DNA of 64,000 nt from Aquila chrysaetos chrysaetos (lineage: Eukaryota > Chordata > Aves > Accipitriformes > Accipitridae), in assembly GCF_900496995.4 (NCBI RefSeq), contig NC_044019.1, forward strand, positions 4,871,501 to 4,935,500, read 5' to 3'. This document shows, one piece after another, positions 11,748-20,330 of the stretch. Below the pieces are notes generated by a model that saw only the letters and a program-made list of their open reading frames with translations, ran no database searches and had not been told where the DNA came from. Positions within the stretch are counted from its first letter, which is position 1; every line of letters starts with the position of its first letter. A program made the position numbers and the translations under genes.

Positions 11748-14192
11748 AAGCTGTGCTCCAAGCAGCCGGCCGTGCCCGGCAAGGCTGTGGCCATGCTGGT
11801 GATGCCTCCCGGCGGGATTTACCTGCCGGGGGGGATTTCTCTCCCGGCTTACCCCAGTGCCTCCATCGGTGGTCTTGTGCTCGTTTGCGCCCACCTTACC
11901 CGGGCGTTAATCAGGCCGCAACGGATTTCGTCCTCCTTTGATGCTGCTTTTTGCAACCTGAAATGAAAGAGAGGAAAAACGGGGGGAAAAGAGCAAATCT
12001 GATGCTTGTGGGAAGCATCGCGTTGGAGCCAAGGTGGGAATGGTCACGCACCCCTAAAAGACCCCCCCAAGGGTAGCTGTGCGGGAGCTGGCTGGGGGGT
12101 CCAGCCTCTGCAGGATGGGTGCAGGATGCGGGCACGGCCATGGCGTGGGCAGAGCGGCAGGGCAGGCCGTCCTCCCCTCCCCTGCTCATGTGCCTCAGTT
12201 TCCCCATTGAGCAATGTCACGATCGGGAACGTTTGGTGCCCACCAGGGTGAGAGCACAGCATCGGGGTGGCCCCCCCCCGAGGTGTCCCCTTTTGCCTCA
12301 GCCATGACACTCTGCCCGCACCGTGTATGAGGATCGTGGGAAGGGGTGCTCCAACCTCCAATCCCTTCCCCACCAGCAGCCTCCCAGTGCTGCGGCCACC
12401 CTGCTGTGGGGGTACTGGGGGGGGGGATGACCCACCAGCTGTGCTAGATGTGAGCAGCATCCCCAGAGCCACCACTAGCTCTCGTGGGGCCAGTCCCAGC
12501 CTGGATGGGGCCACGGGGTGCCCAGCAGGCACCAGCCCATGGGGAGCAGACGGAGCTCGCCGGGCGAAGCTCCAGTGTGCGACATTAGGGGTGCAAGTGC
12601 CCCCCCCCCCCAAACCACCCAGCACCAGGGTGCTTGCAATGAGCGTGGCTGGTCCCCAGGGGGGATGGCATCATCTGCAGGGTCCCCTGTGCCGGCAGAG
12701 CCCCCCAGCCCCCCCCTCCATCACCTCCACCCGCAGCATCTCCCCCAGCTCACCCTGAGGGCCCTGCCTGATGTGGGGGGCACCCGGGGGGGCACAGAGG
12801 AGCATTGCCCCCCCCCCCCCCCCCCCAGTTTGGCCCCTGCAGAGATGTGGTTGCACCAAGGGACCCATGTCGTCCCCAGCAGGGACACCCCATGCACACA
12901 CACGCAGCCATGCTGCCGAGCACCCCCCAGCACCCAGAGCCCCCCCTGAGCCCCCACCCTGCAGCGCTCGGGGGCACTTGCAGGGCCCTGGGGCAGGGAA
13001 GGGTGGTGGAAATACAGCTCCCTCCAAACACCCAACCACCTTCACCTGGGGCACAGGGACTGGCAAAAGCCCCTTCTCCCTCCTGGCACCCCCGGGGTGC
13101 CGGGGGGGGGTCCCATAAGCCCGGCTCCATGCCCAGATGGGTGCTCAGGGTGCCCCTCACCACCCTATAATGGGGGGGGGGGGGGAGCTGCATTGGACCG
13201 GGCTCCCTTGGTGCCACCCAGCTGCTTGTCCCAGCAGGAGGGGGGGGCTTTGCTGGTCCCCCAGCCCAGCAAGGAGGGGGTCCCCCAGCATCCCCCCCCC
13301 AGCTCTCCCAGCACAGCACCGACATCTTCCCAGGCTGCGGCGGTGCTGGCAGCCCCGCTCCCCCCTCTCTCCCCCCCCCCCCCCCAGCCATCAGTATGCA
13401 CCGTGTGTTCTTCTCCATAGCAACCTCCTGCCTCCCCCCCCCGGCCCCCCCAGCGCTGCACAAGCACTTCGCTGCAGCAGCCCTGACCCCGCCGGGATCG
13501 CTAACCTCTCCCACCCACAGGTAGCTGGTTCCCCCCCTCCACACACCCCGACCCCCCCCCCTCTCTTCGCCCGGAGGATGCTGCAGCCTTCATCTTCCCA
13601 GTCCTGGAAGTTGGTGGATTTTTTTTTTTATTATTTTGATTTTTTTTTTTTGGCTTATTTTCCTCCCTTTTGCTCCTTTATGGTGTTGGCGCTTTCCCCA
13701 TCCATCACCATGAAGCTGCCTGCAGCCTTGTGTGTGTTCCCCCCCCCCCCGCGTGCAACCCAGGGTGCCCCATGGGTGCCAGGGAGGGGTGAGCACCCAT
13801 CTTGTGCAGCAAAGGCCCCCCCCAAAGCAATAACTCGTGCACCCACAGCCCCGAGCACGAGGCGATCGGGGAGGGCAGCGGGTCCCTGGCGTGCTCCAGC
13901 CACCCTGGGGTAACGTGTCCCCCCCCCGGGACCGCCACTGGCACCCCATCCCGGGGGGGGAGCGGCAGCGGGACCACCTCGTGCCATACCACACCCCAAT
14001 TTGCACCAAAATTCAGCTTTCTCGCTGCAATTCCCACCTTAGGCCAGATCCTGGCATCCCCCGCCAAATCCGGGGGGGGGGTGTCAGTCTCCTTCCAGCC
14101 CCCCCCCCCCCCCCACCCCGGCACAACCAGGTCGTGCCACCCCCAAAGAGAAGCAAGAAAGCAGCGGGCATCGCTCAATATATAGGTTTCTT

Positions 14193-14198
14193 TTTAAT
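14193..14198 (-). terminator. Candidate polyadenylation signal ATTAAA for AHDC1
   Basis: The minus strand reads ATATTAAAAAGAAACC here, the commonest variant of AATAAA. It is followed within 30-55 bases by a T- and GT-rich stretch (CTGCTTTCTTGCTTC and TTTGGGGGTGG) suitable as a downstream element. Cleavage would fall near 14175. Confidence 0.4.
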
Positions 14199-15109
14199 AT
14201 AAAAAAAGTGCCTATTAAAAATTCCTTCCTAAATAACACAAAAAGACCAGTTGAGGGGATAGAGCGGGGGCCGGGGGGGGGCCGGGCGCGGGGGGCTCAC
14301 CGGGGTGGGGGGGATCTTGCCGGGGGGGGGCCGCTCCGGCCAGGGCAGCACAAGCACCGCGCGGGTCAGCTGGGGAGGGGGAGCACAGGAGGGGTGGGAA
14401 AGGGGGGGCTATTTTGACCAGGGGAGGGGGTTCCCTTTTTTTTTTTTTGCATTTTGTCTTTTTTTTTTTTTTCATTTCAGGGTGGTTTTTTCTTTTTTGT
14501 TGTTGTTGTTTTTGTTTTGGGTTTTTTTTTTTTTTTTTTTTTGCACAATCCACAAAGCTGTACAGAAGTTGCCAAACCCTGGGGGGGGGACACACACAGG
14601 GGACTGGGGGGGGGGAGGAGGAGAGGAGCCCAAAGCCCCCCCTGGCACCCACGCACGCACCCACACCCTGAGCTCATCACCACCGCCATGCTGGGGGCCA
14701 CGAGAAAGCCGGTGACCCCCCCCTTTGCCCCGGCCCGCGCCCCGGTCCCCCCCCGGCTCCCCCTCCCCACCAAGAGGGTGTGTGATTGATTTCTCTTTCT
14801 TTTTTTTTTTTTTTAATTTTTTTTGTTTTTTTTTTTTATACAAATTTGGATCTTTGGGTGTGTACTGCCAAAAAAAACCCGCCTCGTTCTTCTTAATAAT
14901 AATAAAAATAAAACTCAAATCATCATCATCGTCATTAAAAAAAGGCAACGGAAACCCAAGGAACCCATGCGGAAGTTGCACACCACAAAACCACAGCAGA
15001 TGTACAGAATGCAATATACAAGACACGATTTATAATAAAACATTATATACAATAAATAGGTTATTGTTACTTTTTTTTTTCTTTTCTTTTTTTTGTCGAT
15101 CGATCTGTA

Positions 15110-15115
15110 AATAAA
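15110..15115 (+). terminator. Plus-strand AATAAA with canonical polyadenylation context
   Basis: On the plus strand AATAAA is followed 11-14 bases later by a CA dinucleotide and then by GT/T-rich CTGGTGGGTTTTTGC. This is a textbook polyadenylation context, antisense to AHDC1. No plus-strand gene is visible, so it may be chance in an AT-rich UTR or mark an antisense transcript. Confidence 0.25.
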
Positions 15116-15810
15116 TTTTTCTCAGTGCATACTGGTGGGTTTTTGCTCTTCTCTCCTGCATATTCACCTCTCGGTCGCTTTAGGTCTCTGTTCTCGGTCA
15201 CTTTTTGATTCTCCCTCCGGTGTGTGGCTCTCTCTTCTTTTAGGTTTTTTTTTTGTGAATTTTCAGCTTTTTAAGATTTTTTTTTCCTTAAACATTTTTT
15301 TTTTTTACTTCTTTTCTTCAAAAGTATTTACAATTGCTGGTTTTGTGCAGAAAATGAAAATTAATAAAATAAAAAAATCAAAATTAAAGAGTCCCTCTGC
15401 TTCTGGCCGGGAGGAGAGAGAACGCGGCGCCGGCGCCACGGCCAAGGTGGGGGCCGGCGGGCAAAGCGGGGGGCGACGGGGCCGGGGCACCCCGCTGGCA
15501 GCGGCCCCCTCCTCTCCTCTCTGCTCCGGTGGCCGGGACGGGTGCGGGGTGCGGGGCCGAGGGTGCTGTGGCTGGCGGGCAGGCTGGGGGGGGGAGAGGC
15601 GAGAGAGGGGTGAGCGTCCCACCGCCGTGGCCCCTCGGCCCAGCCGGGGGTGCCGGGTGTGAGGTTGGGGCTCGGCACTGCGCCGAGTGGGTGCCCACCC
15701 ACTCGGTGGGGCTTGCGGCGACTGGGTGGCAAGGAGACCTCCCTGCCCCGGCTCCCCGGGGTGGAGGGATGGAGCTGCGCCCCAGCGGCTGGGGGCCTGC
15801 GCTCCCCCCA

Positions 15811-17150
15811 CCTGGCACCCACGCACCCAGGGGTCTGGGGTCCTGCCCACTCCAGCTCTGGCACCCACGCACCCAGGGTTTTGGGGTCCTGCTCATGCCC
15901 CATCCGGCACCCATGCACCCAGGGGTCTGGGGTCCTGCTCACCACCCACCTGGCACCCATGCACCCAGGGGTCTGGGGTCCCGCTCACCCCCCATCTGGC
16001 ACCCACGCACCCAGGGGTCTGGGGTCCTGCCCACTCCAGCTCTGGCACCCACGCACCCAGGGTTTTGGGGTCCTGCTCATGCCCCATCCGGCACCCACGC
16101 ACCCAGGGGTCTGGGGTCCCGCTCACCCACCCACCTGGCACCCATGCACCCAGGGGTCTGGGGTCCTGCTCACCCCCCATCTGGCACCCATGCACCCAGG
16201 GGTCTGGGGTCCTGCCAATCTCCCATCTGACATCCACACACCCAGGGGTCTAGCACCCACGCACCCAGGGTTTTGGGGTCCTGCTCATGCCCCATCTGGC
16301 ACCCATGCACCCAGGGGTCTGGGGTCCTGCCAATCTCCCATCTGACATCCACGCACCCAGGGGTCTAGCACCCACATACCCAGGGTTTTGGGGTGCTGCC
16401 CACTGCCCACCCGGCACCCATGCACCCAGGGTTTTGGGGTCCTGCCCACTGCCCACCTGGTACCCATGTACCCAGGGTTTTGGGGTCCTGCTTACCCCCC
16501 ATCTGGCACCCACACACCCAGGGGTCTGGCACCCATGCAGCCAGGGTTTTGGGGTCCTGCCCACTGCCCACCCTGCACCCACGTACCCAGGGTTTTGGGG
16601 TCCTGCCCACCCCCCACCTGGCACCCATGTACTCAGGGTTTTGGGGTCCTGCTCACCCCCCATCTGGTACCCACACACCCAGGGGTCTGGCACCCACGCA
16701 GCCAGGGTTTTGGGGTCCTGCCCACCCTGCACCCATGTACCCAGGGTTTTGGGGACCCGCTCACCCCCCATCCAGCACCCACGCACCCGGGGGTCTGAGG
16801 TCCTGCCCATCCCAGGTCTGGCACCCATATACCCAGCATCTGGGGGTCTACTCACCCCCCCCCATCTGGCACCCACGCACCCAGGGTTTTGGGGTCCTGC
16901 CCACCGCCCACCTGGCACCCATGCACCCAGGGGTCTGGGCTCATGCTCACCCCCCATCCAGCAGCCATGCACCCAGGGGTCTGGGGTCCTGCCCACCCTG
17001 GGTCTGGCACCCATGTACCCAGAGTTTTGGGGTCCTGCTCACCCTTCCATCTGCACCCACACACCCAGGGTTTTGGGGTCCTGCCCACCCCCCATCTGTT
17101 AGCCATATATCCAGGGGTCTGGCACCCACATACCCAGGGATCTGGGGCAC
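15811..17150. repeat. 46-bp GC-rich minisatellite, roughly 29 units
   Basis: The unit is about 46 bases and begins GGCACCCACGCACCCAGGGG, followed by TCTGGGGTCCTGC and a variable C-rich tail (CCACTCCAGCTCT, TCACCCCCCATCT, CCACTGCCCACCT). Variants carry GGTTTTGGGG in place of GGGTCTGGGG. Some units are cut to about 23 bases (15 kb side more regular, 16.2-16.7 kb more mixed). No stop occurs in any frame of the unit, so long false ORFs appear on both strands. It lies inside the possible AHDC1 3' intron 15584-17517. Confidence 0.93.
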
Positions 17151-17517
17151 CCCACACCCCTGCAGCTCCGGCACGTCCAGGGTCCAGCACCCGGCACCCC
17201 ACCACCCTTGACTCCAGCACCCCACACCCTGGGCTCCAGCCACCCACAGACACTGGGGCAGACGAGGTCCCCAGTTTGATGCTTGGCCATGGGGAAACAC
17301 CCAGGCCAAATGCTTGCAGCCCAAAAGGGGCTGGGGGCACCCAGTGGGCAAACCTCACCGGGTGCATTTGAGTTAGAAAGCCCACCAGAAAGCTCAGGGC
17401 ACCCGGCGCACCCCCGCTGCCCCCCCCCCCCCCCGCACCCAGCTCCCGGCCCCCAACCCCGCACCACCGTCCCAGGGGACGGGCATCGGGCAGCGAGGGG
17501 ACTTGGGTGGCACTTAC

Positions 17518-18166
17518 CGGGTGACGGTGGCGTCTCCGAACCCCGCTGGCGAAGCTGCCAGAGCCTGGTGGGGGTCAGCTCTCCCAAACACCCATCGGCA
17601 TCCATCCGGCAAGAAAAACACCCCCGGCAAGCGAGCGGACGGGAGGGAAAAGAAAAAAAAAAAACAAAAAACCCCAACCAGACCCCCCCAGGGGCGGCTG
17701 AGGGGGCTGCCCTTGCCCCCCGGCCGGGCTGCGGGCAGGGGGCACCCAGCCGCTGACCCCCAGGCCCCACGGCCGCCTCCTGCCCGGCCTGCCTGCCCTC
17801 CCTGCCTGCGCCCCTGCCCTGGGCTCGGCGGGGGCCGGCGCCGTCCATCCGTCCGTCCGTCTGTCCGTCCGATTGTCCTGCTGCGGGGCGGGAGGTGGGG
17901 GCGGCAGTCCGGAAAGCAGAGCCAGGCGGTTGGCAGGCGGAGTGGGTTTGAGTGCGGAGGGGGGAAAAAACGGGGGGTTTTCTCTCTTCGTCCGTTATTA
18001 TTTTTTTTTCCTTTCGTTTCACTTATTTTTTGACTTTTTTTTTCCTTTTTTTTCCTTTTTTTTCCTTTTTTTCTTTTTTTTTTTAGAAAACAAACAAACG
18101 GTTCCAATCCCAGTTAAATACAGAACTTGAAAAGTGTTCCAGAAAAAAGTGCTGGCTAAATTACCT
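17518..18166 (-). other. AHDC1: AHDC1 3' UTR exon candidate
   Basis: The exon starts after the strong acceptor at 18167. The first about 90 bases (AGGTAATTTAGCC onward) look like ordinary vertebrate 3' UTR. A-rich homopolymer sequence follows at 18000-18085, then GC-rich sequence. I see no canonical AATAAA or ATTAAA in this stretch on the minus strand. At its end is a strong donor (ACCCG then GTAAGTG, 17517), so the exon may be spliced onward to 15583; otherwise the UTR runs through unspliced. Confidence 0.45.
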
Positions 18167-18279
18167 CTGAAAAAGAAACACAACACGGAGGGGGGGGAGA
18201 CGATGAGAAGGGCCCAGGGGTGCCCCGTCCCCACCCCTGCCACCCCCCCACCCTCGCCCCGAGGGGCTCCCCCACCTAC
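18167..18279 (-). other. AHDC1: Short intron in the AHDC1 3' UTR (113 bases)
   Basis: The intron runs from GTAGGT to a very good acceptor (GTGTTTCTTTTTCAG). It is short and G/C-rich in the middle. Both sites are strong and face the direction of AHDC1 transcription. Confidence 0.62.
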
Positions 18280-18322
18280 CCTGTAACAAAACCTCGTTGT
18301 CCGGTTGGCACGTCAGCAGACA
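18280..18322 (-). other. AHDC1: AHDC1 3' UTR, first segment, ending at a splice donor
   Basis: Forty-three bases separate the TAG stop from a strong donor (TTACAGG then GTAGGT). Mammalian AHDC1 also has a non-coding exon after the coding exon. A junction this close to the stop is within the distance normally tolerated by nonsense-mediated decay. Confidence 0.65.
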
Positions 18323-20289
18323 CTACAATGAGGTGACCGTAAAAGTGTCCTCGGGGTGTTGTTGCTCTACCATGGGTCCCAAAAACCCGCTCTTCTGGGT
18401 GGGGGCCATGACGGGGTGCCCTTGGGGTGCAAAACTGGGGTACCTGTAGTTGTCCTGCAGCTGCAGCATTGAGTCTCTCGGTACGGGGGAGATGTTCAAG
18501 TCATTGATCAAGGGACAAGCGTAGGGTCCTCGGTGGTGAGCCCGGGACATCTCCAAGGGCTCCTTCTCGCCCTTGGAGGGGTGGGTGCCGCTCGGGCTGC
18601 TCAAGTGGGGGTTGAGACATGGGGGGTCCGTCCTGCCCATGAAGTCTACCAGCATACCGGCCCCCGCTTTGCCGTCGTACGAGGGGCTACGGGTGCTGGC
18701 GTTGGGGGAATACCAGTACGGGGGGTTTTTGCAACTGGGGGAGTCGTAGTGCGGTTGAGGCATGGGGAGATCGCGGCAAGCCAGGTGGGGGGCGTGCGGC
18801 AGGGGCCCCCCCCCTGCATGCTGTGTTTGAGCGAGTCGCAGGCGGGCAGCTTACGGATGTCGCCCGCCCGTAGGTCCTCCTTGAAGGCCAAGGTTGGGGA
18901 GCAGTTGGGCGAGAAGGCTTTCTGCAAGCCGGCCTCGAAGACAGTCTGCTGGCCGGGGGCTGCCAGCTGGTGCGGGAGGGCAGGGAAGTGCTTGCTCTCC
19001 AAATCTGGCTGCCCCAAACCGGGCGAGTCGCTCTGAAAACCCTGGACGAAAGTCCCGTCCGAGGGGGTGGAGGGGTTCATGGAGTAGGGGCCGGCGTAGT
19101 CGCAGGGGTCCCGCTCGCCCACCCCGAAGCCCCGGGACTGGGAGGGCAGGGGGGACATGCTGCTGTCCCCGCTGTAGTAGTCCAAGCCCAGGTCCGTGCT
19201 CTCCTGGAAGAGGGGGTTGACCGCCTGCGACTTGGTGGGGAACTTGGCCTTGCCCGTCCCCCTCTCCTTCTTGGAGGCGCAAGCCCCCCGGGACCCCCGG
19301 GGCTGCCGGGGTCCCGTGCTCCTCTTGGAGGGGTACACAGAGGAGGAGGAGGAGGAGGAGGAGAAGTTCAGGTGGGAGGTGTCGAACATGTCCACCTTCT
19401 TCCGTCGGCCCCGACCGGGCTTGGAGTTGCTCTGGAAGAGGACGCTCTGGTTCCAGTTGTAGCCCGGGGCGGAGGACGCCTCGTTCCAGTCCATCATCAG
19501 CTTCTCCAGGCTGGAGAGGCTGGACTGGCCCTCGCTGGAGGAGGCCTCGCTGTTGGCACGCCGGTAGCCGGCCGGCTGGTTGAACTGGGTGCTGTCGGAG
19601 GAGGATTCGGAGAAGGTCTCCGAGACGGTTTGCTGCTTGGCTTTCTGCGGGGTGTAGTTGGAGATGTCCAGGATGACGTTGGGCTCGTTGAGGTGGCACT
19701 CGAAACCCGGGTTGTAGAGCTGGCTGAAGGCCTCCGAGCTCCAGTCCAGCCCGCCGTAGCCTTGCCGGAAAGCCCACGGCGCGGCGCTAGGGAACTGCCG
19801 GCAATTTTCGGGCGAGGGCTGAAAGGAGGCCGAACCCTTGGGCACCATGTAGCCGCCGGGCGAGACGGTGCTGGCCCGGCTATCGCAGCGCAACGGGGTG
19901 TGCGCCGCGCTGGAGAATTGTCCCCCTTGCTCGGCGCTGTTGAAGAACGCGGCTTTGCCCAGCGGCAGGCTGGGACCGGCCGTCTGCGGCGCGTAACCGG
20001 CGCTGTGGGCGCTGCTGGGGGAGGACGGGAGGCTGCTGCCGCTGCCGTAGGCGAAGCTGCAGTCCTTGCTGTTGGGGCAGTCCTGGGCCGACGGGTACTG
20101 CTTCCCCGGCGGGAAGACGCTGGCAGGTGCCACGCTCTGCCCGGCGCCGTAGCTGCCGTACGGGGAGTAGCCGGGGGTGCCGCTGGCCGCCGGGTGAGCC
20201 GTGGGCGACCGGGAGACAGCTGAGGGCGGCGCCAGCTTGGGGAAGGCCTCGGCCCCCCGGCATTCTGACGACCCTTGGGCCACCCCGTA

Positions 20290-20330
<41 letters not shown>

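Larger units (their letters stand above)
2761..14150. other. Intergenic interval between the 2.6 kb promoter and the AHDC1 3' end
   Basis: I see no exon I can support. The interval is GC-rich, unique for the most part, with G- or C-homopolymers of 8-20 bases (for example 3253-3272, 9327-9341, 10009-10018, 12807-12828, 13172-13185, 14098-14114). It contains the repeats and AT-rich islands listed separately. All open frames here are short or explained by high GC. Confidence 0.6.
14175..15583 (-). other. AHDC1: Candidate last AHDC1 3' UTR exon
   Basis: An excellent acceptor (CTCTCGCCTCTCCCCCCCCCAG) precedes 15583. The first 170 bases are GC-rich, then the minus strand becomes AU-rich in the manner of a 3' UTR (TTTATTGTATATAATG, TGTATATTGCATTC, TGTACATC around 15000-15060), with poly-A tracts. 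It ends near an ATTAAA signal at 14193-14198. No coding potential was seen. Assignment to AHDC1 rests on strand, position and the acceptor only. Confidence 0.45.

Noticed and set aside
15529..17370. Long proline/histidine/tryptophan-rich frames on both strands
   Set aside because: They are produced by the stop-free 46-bp minisatellite and cycle through all three phases of the unit.
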